A stretch of 64,000 nt of DNA from the NCBI RefSeq assembly GCF_003718735.1, contig NZ_CP033460.1, positions 2,294,001-2,358,000 of the forward strand, written 5' to 3'. Shown piece after piece: positions 17,528-26,496 of this stretch. This stretch comes from Staphylococcus debuckii. GTDB lineage: Bacteria; Bacillota; Bacilli; Staphylococcales; Staphylococcaceae. Numbering within the stretch: the first letter of the stretch is position 1; each line of letters starts with the position of its first letter. Below the pieces are notes generated by a model. The model did not search any database. It was not told the origin of the DNA and saw nothing but the letters and a program-made list of their open reading frames with translations. A program made the translations under genes and the position numbers.

Positions 17528-18475
17528 TTAAAACATATTTTTACGTTTGAAATACCAAATACATCCTAATGAAATCACTAACATCAGGAGCAATACGATG
17601 TAATAACCATAATGCCACTTAAGCTCAGGCATATTTTGGAAGTTCATACCATAAATACCCGCAATCAAAGTCAAAGGCATGAAAATAACCGAAACAATCG
17701 TCAATATCTGCATGACTTTATTCATTCTAAAGGTTGTATAGGATTCGAAGTTATCTCTGATTTCTCGCGTAATATCTTGTGCCGTCTGTAACATGCTTTC
17801 TTCTTTCGCAATATGGTCAATAATATGCTGGATATACATTTTATGACGTTTATCCTGTACTAATCGACTTTCATTCTGCAAAGTATCGATAACCTCTTTC
17901 ATAGGCATAATTACTCTGTTTAATTTAATGATATCCGACCGTAAATCAAAGATATGGTCCATCATGTATTTATTCGTGCGATCTCGGCCATGTTCATCCT
18001 CAAACATAAAGACCTTATCTGAAATATCTTCCACGTAATAAAAATAATTATCCACGATATGATCTAAAATAAATAAGACAATATCTTCACAATCAAGGTT
18101 CTTGTCAAAATGATTTTTCACTTGCTTATTCACAGTGTTGACTTCTCTTATATTTCTATGATGATAAGTAATTAGCACATTATCTTTAATAAAAATATTC
18201 AATACCTCAATCTCATATTCTCGCGGAGAAATTGTATGAAACACGATATTTTGATAATTTTCATAGGCTTTATATTTAGCTCTCGGATTTGCATGAATGG
18301 TATCATCCATTTCTAATGGATTAAATTCAAAGTGTCTGAGTAAATAATCACTCTCTTCTTCTGTCGGTTCATTCAAATCATACCAAATAATCGTTGCGTC
18401 GCTCGGAATATCTTCGGCATGCTTGATTGAAGTTAAGGATTGTTCTTTTGTTTGATAATATATGGAAACGCTCAT
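17528..18475 (-). CDS. CorA-family divalent cation transporter
   Basis: A 315-residue CorA-type channel for magnesium or related cations. The N-terminal 245 residues form the cytoplasmic funnel (long charged helices), followed by two membrane helices; the selectivity signature YGMN lies between them, with NMPEL after it. The C-terminus is short and basic (FKRKNMF), as in CorA. The ATG follows GGAGGG at a long spacing of about 12 bases. A second, divergent CorA paralogue is at 48142. Which of the two imports magnesium and which may export another metal cannot be read here. Confidence 0.9.
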   Translation of the reverse strand: MSVSIYYQTKEQSLTSIKHAEDIPSDATIIWYDLNEPTEEESDYLLRHFEFNPLEMDDTIHANPRAKYKAYENYQNIVFHTISPREYEIEVLNIFIKDNVLITYHHRNIREVNTVNKQVKNHFDKNLDCEDIVLFILDHIVDNYFYYVEDISDKVFMFEDEHGRDRTNKYMMDHIFDLRSDIIKLNRVIMPMKEVIDTLQNESRLVQDKRHKMYIQHIIDHIAKEESMLQTAQDITREIRDNFESYTTFRMNKVMQILTIVSVIFMPLTLIAGIYGMNFQNMPELKWHYGYYIVLLLMLVISLGCIWYFKRKNMF

Positions 18476-18591
18476 TGCTTATTACTTCCCTCCTTTTTCA
18501 ATTCAAGATAAATTCTTTTGTGTGTAGCATACCGTTATTTTTAGTAAAATAGAAGTAATTCTGAAAGACAAGAAAAAAGGAGAAATTCGTA

Positions 18592-19071
18592 ATGACAGAA
18601 TGTTTTACTATTAACGGTACTGTGGATACTTCAATGATTGACCACAATCAACATATGCATGATGCGGATTTCAATAAAGTATTCAGTGAAGCTTCTAATG
18701 CATTCAATTATCAGCATGGTTTATCATTAGAAGATAGAACTCGTTTAAATTATACTATCTTCACCTTAGAAGAACACACAACTTTCCTTTCTCAACTTAA
18801 ATTAAATGATTATTATTCCATTCGTATTTACCTTTATAACTATGATTATAAACGCGTACATTTCTTTTTAATGATGTATGGCAGTGAAGATCAATTGGTT
18901 GCAACGAATGAATTGATGATGATGGGTATTGATCGCGATACTGAAAAATCTGCACCTTTTCCAAAACAGTATTTGGAACAAATAGAAACGTATTATCAAC
19001 AACAGCCGAATATCGACTGGCCGAAGCAATTAGGTCATCGTATTGTGATTCCAAATAAGGAGGATAAATAA
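18592..19071 (+). CDS. Hotdog-fold acyl-CoA thioesterase
   Basis: A 159-residue single-domain protein of the 4-hydroxybenzoyl-CoA thioesterase type. The segment MIDHNQHMHDADF near residue 16 matches the conserved D-x-N-x-H-x-x-N/D turn at the start of the family active site, and the rest alternates strands as in a hotdog fold. The ATG at 18592 follows AAAAAGGAG. Its stop overlaps the start of the next gene (TAATG), so they are translationally coupled. Substrate unknown; related proteins act on betaine or carnitine-type acyl-CoA esters. Confidence 0.8.
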   Translation: MTECFTINGTVDTSMIDHNQHMHDADFNKVFSEASNAFNYQHGLSLEDRTRLNYTIFTLEEHTTFLSQLKLNDYYSIRIYLYNYDYKRVHFFLMMYGSEDQLVATNELMMMGIDRDTEKSAPFPKQYLEQIETYYQQQPNIDWPKQLGHRIVIPNKEDK

Positions 19072-19511
19072 TGACTGAAACGATTCAAAATCAAATTAAA
19101 ATGACACTCTATGATTTATCTGATGAAGTTAAGATGCAATTAAGCGAGTTAAATCAGTCTACTGAGAACATTACGCGCGGGCCCGACCATAAACTCTTTG
19201 AACGCGGAATATTATTAGGTTACTTGCAAGGACAGCGCCAAATGATTCATGGTGTCGAAGAATTGCTAGAACAAAGTGTGAGTGATGAGGTCTTCAAAAA
19301 TGAATTAACGGATGTTCAATCACAACTTGAAAAGGACTTCGCTTCTGAAAATCAAACGCAAAATGACTTGAAAGCTCAAACAATTTTCACCCCAGAGAAA
19401 ATCTACCAATCAGCACTGGCACTCTCTCATGCTTATGAAATACAAGGCAAACTCTATATTGTTCAAAGTATAGGTGCTAAAATAAAAGAGATCTCTTTAA
19501 ATGAAGATTAG
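19071..19511 (+). CDS. Hypothetical helical protein coupled to the thioesterase
   Basis: I do not recognise this 146-residue cytoplasmic protein. It is predicted almost wholly helical, acidic and rich in Gln, Glu and Leu; residues about 10-30 and 75-125 have heptad-like spacing that could form coiled coils. It has no Cys and no membrane helix. The ATG shares a base with the thioesterase stop and follows AAGGAGG, so the two proteins are probably made in step. The membrane-protein gene follows 45 bases later. Confidence 0.82.
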   Translation: MTETIQNQIKMTLYDLSDEVKMQLSELNQSTENITRGPDHKLFERGILLGYLQGQRQMIHGVEELLEQSVSDEVFKNELTDVQSQLEKDFASENQTQNDLKAQTIFTPEKIYQSALALSHAYEIQGKLYIVQSIGAKIKEISLNED

Positions 19512-19556
19512 TTATCAAATTGTGAAAGCAGAAGAAAGGAGTTGTTGATCTTATTT

Positions 19557-20195
19557 ATGAACGCTCAACAATCATACTCTCAATTTCAAGAGAGAATTAA
19601 TCAACAACCGTTGCATCGCGGTCATCAGTTTTCTAACAAAAGAAAACATTCATGGTTCAGTTTGATTATTCATCTGATTGTACTCATCTTGCTTGCTATC
19701 ACGATGTATAGTATGTGGAAAGAACCGATTTTTAATATTGTGCTCGTTAACCAACCTATTAACTTCTCACAAATATTGAATTTCCAAGAAACCTTGCAAA
19801 ATATCTCTACACAAAATATTGATCTCACTCAGATTAATCAGCTTCAAGATAATATTGCTAAATTGAAAGCGGCGTTTTATATTTTCTTCTTTGCCGGTGC
19901 GATAAGTATTCTATTAACTGTTTTGACGCTTATTTTTAATCGTACTGCAATTAAAATCATTAATATGGTAATCATTGTGATTATGTTTGTAGTGCCTTTC
20001 AGTTTATCATCTATTATTAAAGAAACTGCAAAACGTGTAGCAGATAATCTCAGTCAATATTTCTTGAGTTTCAAACCTGACCAAATTTTAACGACAGCAG
20101 ATGCTTTAAATAACGCTGTTACATTGTTGGCATGCTGTTTTGGTCTGTTATTTATCAGTCTATTCTTTAGAAATCGCCGTGTTAGAATTAAATAA
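19557..20195 (+). CDS. Hypothetical membrane protein, last gene of the thioesterase operon
   Basis: A protein of about 212 residues with an N-terminal basic, Gln-rich cytoplasmic head (residues 1-35), then four membrane helices and a short basic C-terminus (RNRRVRIK). A hydrophilic loop of about 40 residues follows the first helix. The start is uncertain: GAAAGGAG ends at 19541, so TTG codons at 19542 or 19545 are possible, but their spacing is very short; the ATG at 19557 is 15 bases away. Function unknown. A terminator follows immediately, closing this three-gene unit. Confidence 0.75.
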   Translation: MNAQQSYSQFQERINQQPLHRGHQFSNKRKHSWFSLIIHLIVLILLAITMYSMWKEPIFNIVLVNQPINFSQILNFQETLQNISTQNIDLTQINQLQDNIAKLKAAFYIFFFAGAISILLTVLTLIFNRTAIKIINMVIIVIMFVVPFSLSSIIKETAKRVADNLSQYFLSFKPDQILTTADALNNAVTLLACCFGLLFISLFFRNRRVRIK

Positions 20196-20203
20196 TTGAA
20201 TGT

Positions 20204-20236
20204 AAAACTGGGGCATACGTGATGTCCCAGTTTTTC
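20204..20236 (+). terminator. Terminator of the thioesterase operon
   Basis: AAACTGGG-CAT pairs with ATG-TCCCAGTTT, followed by TTTCT. It belongs to a set of terminators in this window that share a GCTGGGAC/GTCCCAGC-like core. Confidence 0.85.
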
Positions 20237-20261
20237 TATTGTGGATTACTGTCTTGCATAA

Positions 20262-20376
20262 TCTAGACACTTCTCAGAATCTTGTGTCTAGATTACACCC
20301 TTTTCTAGACACTTCTCGGAATCTTGTGTCTAGATTCACCCCTTTTCTAGACACTTCTCAGAATCTTATGTCTAGA
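20262..20376. repeat. Repeat array B: three 31-bp inverted-repeat units at 42-bp period
   Basis: Units at 20262-20292, 20304-20334 and 20346-20376 have TCTAGACAC and GTGTCTAGA arms around TTCTCNGAATCTT, with 11-base spacers TTACACCCTTT and TTCACCCCTTT. Unit 3 has ATGTCTAGA as right arm. The array has the same orientation as the one at 2629 and lies between the terminators of two convergent genes. Confidence 0.95.
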
Positions 20377-20461
20377 TTTTTCCGCTCCCAGCTTCCGCAT
20401 AAAGCACGGCTCCCCCTATATCAACTTTATCTCCGCCTCATTAATATCCTTCTTTTTCCAG

Positions 20462-20494
20462 AAAAAAACGACAGTGCCGCTACAACACTGTCGT
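20462..20494 (-). terminator. Terminator of the MFS efflux operon
   Basis: On the minus strand ACGACAGTG pairs with CACTGTCGT and is followed by seven T. It lies 24 bases after the MFS stop codon. Confidence 0.92.
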
Positions 20495-20517
20495 TTACCC
20501 CATAATATTTAATTAGC

Positions 20518-22437
20518 TTATTTGTTATGCTCTTTAGCGTATTTAGCAGCTTTCTTTCTACTTTGAATGAAGAAGCTCATAACTAACGCGATAAGACTGA
20601 AGAGTGTCGCTATCCAGAATGCGTCATTAACGCCTTCAACTGTAGCAAGTTTCTTGAGGAATCCCATCAATACTTGCATAGCGCCATCTTCACCGCCAAA
20701 TTTCATGGCAAGTTGTTTCATTTGATCTTGAATAGCTGGATTTGTTTTATCTAAATCTTGTGCAAAAGTGTTCATGTGTTGCGTTGTTTGGTTAGTCATA
20801 ACTGTAACCAAAATAGCTGTACCGATAGAGCCAGCTAATTGACGCAAAGTATTTACAAGTGCATTACCATGTGAGATTAAACGTGCTGGTAAAGCATTCA
20901 TACCTGCAGTCATAATCGGCATCATAATGAATGCCATACCGAATGAACGCAATACATAAATACCCATGATTGATAGATAAGGTGTATCCATGGTTAATTT
21001 AGTTAACTCCCAAGTTGCGTATGTCATAATCGCAATACCGAAGATAGCCAACGGTTTAATTCCGATCATGTCATAAAGTTTACCTGCAACTGGTCCTAAC
21101 AGCCCCATTACTAAGGCACCTGGTAGGAGAAGCAATCCTGAATCGATTGCTGTAAATCCACGTAAATCTTGTAAATAAATTGGAAGTAATAACATACCGC
21201 CATATAAACTCATCATCACAACAACGTTGATGAGTGTAGTTAAAGTGAATGTCGGGAATTTCAATACTTCGAAATTCAACATAGGCATTTTCATTCTTGT
21301 TTCTCTGATTACAAAGAGCACAATAAAGATAGCACCTATAATGAATGAAATTACGACTGTATTAGAACCCCAACCATCATTACCTGCTTCACTGAATCCA
21401 TAAAGCAATGAACCGAATCCAATGGTACTGAAGATGATACCTGGGATATCTGCTTTTGGATTTTCAGTACGTTGATATAATCTGAACCAAATAAATCCTA
21501 CTACAACGGCTACGATTCCGATAAAGAACATGCCGTAGAACATAACGTTCCAGTGATAGTTCTGTACGATGTAACCTGATAAAGTTGGTCCGATTGCAGG
21601 TGCTAAAATCATCGCGACACCCATGGTACCCATGGCTGAACCACGTTTTTCCGGTGGGAAAATTGTCATAATAACATTAGAACCTAATGGCATTAAGATA
21701 CCTGCGCCGGCAGCTTGTAATACACGACCTGTCATCATAATTGTAAAGTTCGGTGCCAACGCACAGACTAAAGAACCTATAGTAAATATGACAAGTGAGA
21801 ATAAATACAATCTTCTATAAGAATACTTTTCAAATAGAAACGCACTGACAGGTATGAAGATACCGTTAACTAACATGAATCCTGTCATCAACCATTGCCC
21901 AGTTGAAGCAGAAATATTAAAGTCAGTGTTGATTTTCGGTAATGCCACGTTCAAGAGTGTTTGGTTCAAGATAGCAATGAACATACCGAATAACATCGCC
22001 GCTAAAATTACATTTCGTGATACGCCATTACCGAAGCGGAACATAGATTCTTGTTGGTTATTATAATTTTCTCTGGTTTGACGTAATTTTTCTTGATTAC
22101 GTTGTTTTCTTTCTTCTTCTGTTTCTGTTTCTTCTTTGTCTTCTTGATCTGCTTTATCATTGACTGATTCATCATCTGATGGTGATGTTGAATCTTCGGC
22201 TGGTACAGTATGATGTTCCTCATCATGTGGTTGCTCAGTCATTCTTTCATTTTGAGAACGCGAAGGTTGTCGATCTAAGTCGCTCGCTTTAAATTTAGAT
22301 GTTTGATTTCTGTTACGTGCTTGACGTTGTTCCAGTTTTCGCGAAACTTGTTTCTTATTACGTTTACGAACAAACACATTCACTAACGCAATAAGAACCA
22401 ATGCGATAACAATATATATAATTAAGGCAAGTGTCAT
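20518..22437 (-). CDS. DHA2/EmrB-type MFS multidrug exporter with N-terminal extension
   Basis: A 639-residue transporter. Residues about 143-625 hold 14 membrane helices of the DHA2 (EmrB/QacA) drug:proton antiporter family, including NQTLLNVALP in helix 1 and GRVLQAAGAG in helix 4. Unlike most members it is preceded by a separate N-terminal membrane helix (residues 3-23) and a linker of about 110 residues, first basic, then very acidic (runs of E, D and T around 85-112). The ATG follows TAAGGAGG. It is 12 bases downstream of a fusion-protein gene, with which it probably forms an efflux pair, and is divergent from a TetR gene. Confidence 0.9.
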   Translation of the reverse strand: MTLALIIYIVIALVLIALVNVFVRKRNKKQVSRKLEQRQARNRNQTSKFKASDLDRQPSRSQNERMTEQPHDEEHHTVPAEDSTSPSDDESVNDKADQEDKEETETEEERKQRNQEKLRQTRENYNNQQESMFRFGNGVSRNVILAAMLFGMFIAILNQTLLNVALPKINTDFNISASTGQWLMTGFMLVNGIFIPVSAFLFEKYSYRRLYLFSLVIFTIGSLVCALAPNFTIMMTGRVLQAAGAGILMPLGSNVIMTIFPPEKRGSAMGTMGVAMILAPAIGPTLSGYIVQNYHWNVMFYGMFFIGIVAVVVGFIWFRLYQRTENPKADIPGIIFSTIGFGSLLYGFSEAGNDGWGSNTVVISFIIGAIFIVLFVIRETRMKMPMLNFEVLKFPTFTLTTLINVVVMMSLYGGMLLLPIYLQDLRGFTAIDSGLLLLPGALVMGLLGPVAGKLYDMIGIKPLAIFGIAIMTYATWELTKLTMDTPYLSIMGIYVLRSFGMAFIMMPIMTAGMNALPARLISHGNALVNTLRQLAGSIGTAILVTVMTNQTTQHMNTFAQDLDKTNPAIQDQMKQLAMKFGGEDGAMQVLMGFLKKLATVEGVNDAFWIATLFSLIALVMSFFIQSRKKAAKYAKEHNK

Positions 22438-22449
22438 TTAATGACCTCC

Positions 22450-23097
22450 TTAATTCTTATGAATACTTACTTCAGCATTCATGCCTGGAACAACAGAATT
22501 AGATGGTGCAGAGTCTAAAGAAATTTTGACAGGGACAACTTGTGATACTTTAGTATAGTTGCCGTCACTGTTAGAAGAAGGCATTAGTGAGAAGCTGGAT
22601 GCAGTTGCTTTACCTACTTCGTCTACTTTACCTTTGACTTTAGAATTTTGTCCATCAATTTTAATATCTACATCATTGCCTTTTTCGACATCAGAAACAT
22701 CTTTTTCATCAACGTTTGCAGTGATGTACAAGTCATCTAAATTATAAGCGTATGCAATCGGAGAACCTGCTTGAACCATGTCGCCTTCGATACCGTCAGT
22801 TTTTACAATAGTACCATTTTGAGGCATTTTGATGTCCATTTTTTGAGGTGAACCATCTTCACCTTTACCAGTTACTTCGGCAAGTTTATCGCCTTTGCTG
22901 TAATCTTTATTTTCTTTAGCGTCAAATGAGTCTAATTTACCAGAGAGAGGACTGGCTATTTTCATTTGCTCCCCGTCTACTTTCGCATTATCTGTTTTAA
23001 TATATCCTGTTGCTTGGTTATAGTAATAGAATCCGCCGATTCCGATAAGTACCAAAACAATGATTGTAATGATATTAACCATTATGATCTTCTTCAT
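22450..23097 (-). CDS. HlyD/EmrA-like membrane fusion protein
   Basis: A 215-residue protein with one N-terminal membrane helix (residues 5-25) and an extracytoplasmic part with the biotinyl-lipoyl-like halves of HlyD/EmrA adaptors: the VDGEQMKIASPLSGKL and MPQNGTIVKTDGIEGD segments. It is shorter than E. coli EmrA and lacks a long coiled-coil hairpin, as expected for a Gram-positive without an outer membrane. The ATG follows AGGAGG. It is the first gene of the pair with the MFS exporter and is divergent from the TetR gene at 23226. Confidence 0.87.
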   Translation of the reverse strand: MKKIIMVNIITIIVLVLIGIGGFYYYNQATGYIKTDNAKVDGEQMKIASPLSGKLDSFDAKENKDYSKGDKLAEVTGKGEDGSPQKMDIKMPQNGTIVKTDGIEGDMVQAGSPIAYAYNLDDLYITANVDEKDVSDVEKGNDVDIKIDGQNSKVKGKVDEVGKATASSFSLMPSSNSDGNYTKVSQVVPVKISLDSAPSNSVVPGMNAEVSIHKN

Positions 23098-23168
23098 TTT
23101 CTTTCCTCCTATTTGCTATTTAAAGTCACTTTATCTATTATAAAGACGTGTAACTAAAAAAAATACCA

Positions 23169-23185
23169 ACATTTTGTAAAAATGT
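23169..23185. promoter_or_regulatory. Candidate TetR operator
   Basis: ACATTTT-GTA-AAAATGT is a perfect inverted repeat with a three-base centre, in the 128-base gap between the divergent fusion-protein and TetR genes. Its place and symmetry fit a TetR-family operator; the assignment is an inference. Confidence 0.55.
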
Positions 23186-23225
23186 GTCGGACTGATTTCT
23201 CGCGATTAACAGAGGTGCCTTTATA

Positions 23226-23798
23226 ATGAAGAAAAACGCAAAACGTAAAATTTTTGTAAATACCATCGATTTGATGGAAGAATATTCAATTGACGAAATT
23301 ACTATAAAAATGATTTGTGCATATAGCGGCATTAACCGGTCAACATTTTATGCCCACTTTACCGATAAATATGATTTATTTGAACAAATTCAAGCCTATC
23401 ACATATCAAGGTACATACAGATAACCAACACGCTCTATCAAAACTTTGGTCGAGTCAGATATAATAAAGAAAAGCTTTTACAATTTTTCCGTATTCAATT
23501 CAGATATATTCATCGCTATCGCCGTTTTTTTCATGCGGTATTCATCAGCCACCCTCAAAAAGACTTTGTCATAGAAATGGTGCATCTTACTTATGAGTCT
23601 TATGAGAAAGTAATGGCTAAATATACTGATATGGATCATCACATGTATTATGTCCAATATTTAATCGGCGGACAACTCGGCGTCGTATTTTCATGGTTGC
23701 GACGTAATTGCGAGGAATCTCCCGAAGAAATGGCACGTATTATGTTGAGAAATACTATAAAAATGCGTGAATTAGAAGAAACTGACCTGCCTAGTTAA
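23226..23798 (+). CDS. TetR family transcriptional regulator
   Basis: A 190-residue regulator. Residues 1-60 hold the TetR helix-turn-helix: DEITIKMICAYSGINRSTFY followed by AHFTDKYDL, the usual recognition helix and YxHFxxK turn. The rest is helical and lacks any known ligand motif. The start at 23226 has AGAGGTG upstream. It is divergent from the fusion-protein/MFS pair and lies 129 bases upstream of an MMPL pump gene, so it may control either or both. The end of the gene overlaps its own terminator hairpin. Confidence 0.92.
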   Translation: MKKNAKRKIFVNTIDLMEEYSIDEITIKMICAYSGINRSTFYAHFTDKYDLFEQIQAYHISRYIQITNTLYQNFGRVRYNKEKLLQFFRIQFRYIHRYRRFFHAVFISHPQKDFVIEMVHLTYESYEKVMAKYTDMDHHMYYVQYLIGGQLGVVFSWLRRNCEESPEEMARIMLRNTIKMRELEETDLPS

Positions 23799-23820
23799 AT
23801 CCGCTACACGCAGGTCTTTT
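23784..23820 (+). terminator. Terminator of the TetR gene
   Basis: GACCTGC at 23784 pairs with GCAGGTC at 23810, followed by TTTTCTTT. The first arm lies inside the coding end of the TetR gene. It suggests that the MMPL gene has its own promoter. Confidence 0.7.
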
Positions 23821-23927
23821 CTTTACAATAATCAACTTCTTTACTATGATTGTAGAGTAAAGAAACTATTAGTTGATTAAAGTCAACTAATTTACATTCA
23901 ACTTTTAACATTATTGGGAGGTTATTT

Positions 23928-26429
23928 ATGAAAACCATATTGAAGTTCAGATGGATAATTTCAATTATTGTGGTGATTGCAATTGCATGTTCCATTATTT
24001 TTGCTCCGAATTTAGCGCAACTTGCTAATGACAAAGGGAAAATCGCTCCACCTAAAGATACAACATCTCAACAATATGATCAGAAATTGAAAGATGTCGG
24101 TGCAAATTATAAGAGCATCAGTGCTGTAGTGCAGCTGAATCATAAATTAGATGCATCCAGCAAAAAAGATTTAAAGGATTACATCAAAAAGGTCAAAGAT
24201 GTTAAGCATGTTAAAACTGTCATTGATCCTTTCGAAAACAAAGATGTTGAAGATAAGTTAGTATCTAAAGATAAAAAATCTGTGATGATTCCAATTGAAA
24301 CAACGGATGACAAAAATAAAACGTTAGATGCTGTAAAAGATATTAATAAAATCAAACATCAGGATTTTAAAGGGGCTTACGTCACTGGTAACGAAGTTAT
24401 TAATGATGATATCAATAAAAGTGTCAACGAAGGACTAAAAACAACTGAAATTATTACGGTGATTTTAATTTTAGTTATTTTATTCTTAGTATTCCGTTCA
24501 GTCGTAACTCCTTTCGTGCCGCTTCTACTTGTAGGTTTAGCTTATGCCTTTTCGCAAGGTGTATTAGCATTCTTAGTAAAATATATTGATTTCCCTATTT
24601 CTATTTACATCCAACCCTTCTTAATTGCATTGCTCTTCGGTATCGGAACCGATTATTGCATTCTGTTATTAAATAGGTATAAAGAGGAATTAGGTAAAGA
24701 TCAAAGTAATTTCGATGCTGTGTTAAATACTTTCAAACATGGCGGTCGCACAATCTTGATTTGTGCGATTACAGTACTTGTCGGTTTCGCTGCATTATTC
24801 TTTGTAGAATTCAGCTTATTCCGTTCTGCTATGGGTATCGCAGTCGGTGTCTTGTGCTTAATGATTATTCTCTTCACATTATTACCGACACTATTGCTCC
24901 TACTAGGTGGCAAAGTATTCTGGCCAAGCAAGAAAGCAGCTGATCATAGAGATAATAAATTATGGGGTGCATTAGGTAAATTTACGAATAAGCGTTCTTT
25001 CTTAGCATTAGTCATCGTCTTAATTATTATGGTGCCGATTATTGTTTTCGCGCCTAACACGATTACGTATGACAATACAAATGAAATCGGCGATGAATAT
25101 GATTCTATTAAAGCTATCAATATCATTAAAGACGATTTCAATATGAGCCAAGCATTCCCTGTAAACATTGCTATTAAAGACGATAAGAAATTAAACAATG
25201 CTAAAGGTGTTAATGATTTAGAAGCACTTTCCCAATCTATTGAGAAAGTAAAAGGCGTTAAAAGTGTCAGCACTATCACACGCCCTACTGGCAAACCTAT
25301 TAAGCAATTATCAGCTACTGATCAATTAAATCAAATTCAAAGTAAATTGACAGACGCTAATAATGGTCTCGGTCAGGTCAATGAGGGACTTGGTCAAATG
25401 GACTCACAAGTTAAACCTTATACTGACCCAAGTCGTGTTCAACAAGCGATGCAACAAGGCAGTCAATCACCGCAGCAAGCTGGACAACAAGTCACACAAC
25501 AAGCTGGTGAAATGTCTAAAGCGCTTGAACAATCTCAACAAGGTATTTCTAAAGTACAAAATGGACAATCACAAATTCAAGAACGTCTTAAAGACATGTC
25601 TGAAGATAAAGGCATGAGTAAGTCAGGCATGTATGTGACAGATGATATGTTGAAAGATAAGAAATTAAAACAATCTGTCGATCAATATAGTAAAGGTGAC
25701 GGCAAAGTACTGTTATTGAATGTTGAATTAAAAGATGATCCGTTCTCTAAAGCTTCAATGAATACAGTTGAACGTATTCATAACACTGTAGATAACCAAG
25801 TCAAAGGAACTGCGTTTAAAAATAGTGATATTGAATATGGCGGTACATCTTCTTCTAATAACGACTTGCAAAAAATCATTGATAGCGACATGGCTAAAGC
25901 CATCGCGCTTATAACAGTATTCTTGTTCGTTGTACTCTTGATCTTTGAACGTTCAATTATTATGCCGTTGTATATGATTGCTTCTATTTTAATCACTTAC
26001 TATGCTTCTATCGGTGTCGCTAATTTAATCTTTAACGACATGCTCGGCATGGGAGGTTTATTATTAGTCGTTCCATTCTTCAGTTTCGTTGTACTGATGG
26101 CGCTCGGTATTGATTATGCCATCTTCTTAGTCAACCGCTTCAATGAAGAAGTCGACGCAGGCAAATCGATTACTGAAGCGTTGCTGACTTCAATGAGTAA
26201 AATGGGTACGGTTATCATGACTGCTTGTATCATCTTAATCGGTACGGTTGCAGCGCTTTATACTTCTGGTGCAATGACATTAATGGAAATTGCAACTGTT
26301 ATTATTTTAGGTTTAATTATTTATAACCTATTCATGTTGCCACTCTTCATTCCAGCATTGATTAAATCATTCGGACCTGGAAACTGGTGGCCATTTAAAA
26401 CACATGTTAAGAACCACAAAGACGCGTAA
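23928..26429 (+). CDS. MMPL/RND-family lipid or drug exporter
   Basis: An 833-residue pump with the duplicated MMPL layout: helix 1 near residues 8-27, an extracytoplasmic domain, a cluster of five helices near 170-330, a seventh helix at 355-375, a second large extracytoplasmic domain, then a cluster near 655-825. Each cluster carries the GxGxDYxxxLxxR-type signature (FGIGTDYCILLLNRY and LGIDYAIFLVNRF). The second outer domain has a Gln/Ser-rich, coiled-coil-like stretch around 485-560. The ATG follows GGGAGG. Staphylococcal relatives include the fatty-acid exporter FarE, but I cannot fix the substrate. Confidence 0.9.
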   Translation: MKTILKFRWIISIIVVIAIACSIIFAPNLAQLANDKGKIAPPKDTTSQQYDQKLKDVGANYKSISAVVQLNHKLDASSKKDLKDYIKKVKDVKHVKTVIDPFENKDVEDKLVSKDKKSVMIPIETTDDKNKTLDAVKDINKIKHQDFKGAYVTGNEVINDDINKSVNEGLKTTEIITVILILVILFLVFRSVVTPFVPLLLVGLAYAFSQGVLAFLVKYIDFPISIYIQPFLIALLFGIGTDYCILLLNRYKEELGKDQSNFDAVLNTFKHGGRTILICAITVLVGFAALFFVEFSLFRSAMGIAVGVLCLMIILFTLLPTLLLLLGGKVFWPSKKAADHRDNKLWGALGKFTNKRSFLALVIVLIIMVPIIVFAPNTITYDNTNEIGDEYDSIKAINIIKDDFNMSQAFPVNIAIKDDKKLNNAKGVNDLEALSQSIEKVKGVKSVSTITRPTGKPIKQLSATDQLNQIQSKLTDANNGLGQVNEGLGQMDSQVKPYTDPSRVQQAMQQGSQSPQQAGQQVTQQAGEMSKALEQSQQGISKVQNGQSQIQERLKDMSEDKGMSKSGMYVTDDMLKDKKLKQSVDQYSKGDGKVLLLNVELKDDPFSKASMNTVERIHNTVDNQVKGTAFKNSDIEYGGTSSSNNDLQKIIDSDMAKAIALITVFLFVVLLIFERSIIMPLYMIASILITYYASIGVANLIFNDMLGMGGLLLVVPFFSFVVLMALGIDYAIFLVNRFNEEVDAGKSITEALLTSMSKMGTVIMTACIILIGTVAALYTSGAMTLMEIATVIILGLIIYNLFMLPLFIPALIKSFGPGNWWPFKTHVKNHKDA

Positions 26430-26439
26430 GATAAAAATG

Positions 26440-26480
26440 GAGCGGGAGAACGACCTGTAAAGGTGGTTCTCCCGCTCTTT
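26440..26480. terminator. Bidirectional terminator between the MMPL gene and tcaB
   Basis: GAGCGGGAGAAC pairs perfectly with GTTCTCCCGCTC, followed by TTTTGCTTTTT on the plus strand. It lies between convergent stops. Confidence 0.92.
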
Positions 26481-26496
26481 TGCTTTTTCTGCCCTG

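Noticed and set aside
20262..20376. CRISPR array
   Set aside because: Regular repeats with spacers look similar at first, but the spacers are only 11 bases and nearly alike, the repeats are inverted in themselves, and no cas gene is near.
20239..20505. Open frame across array B
   Set aside because: It is the same artefact of the 42-base repeat and runs through a terminator.
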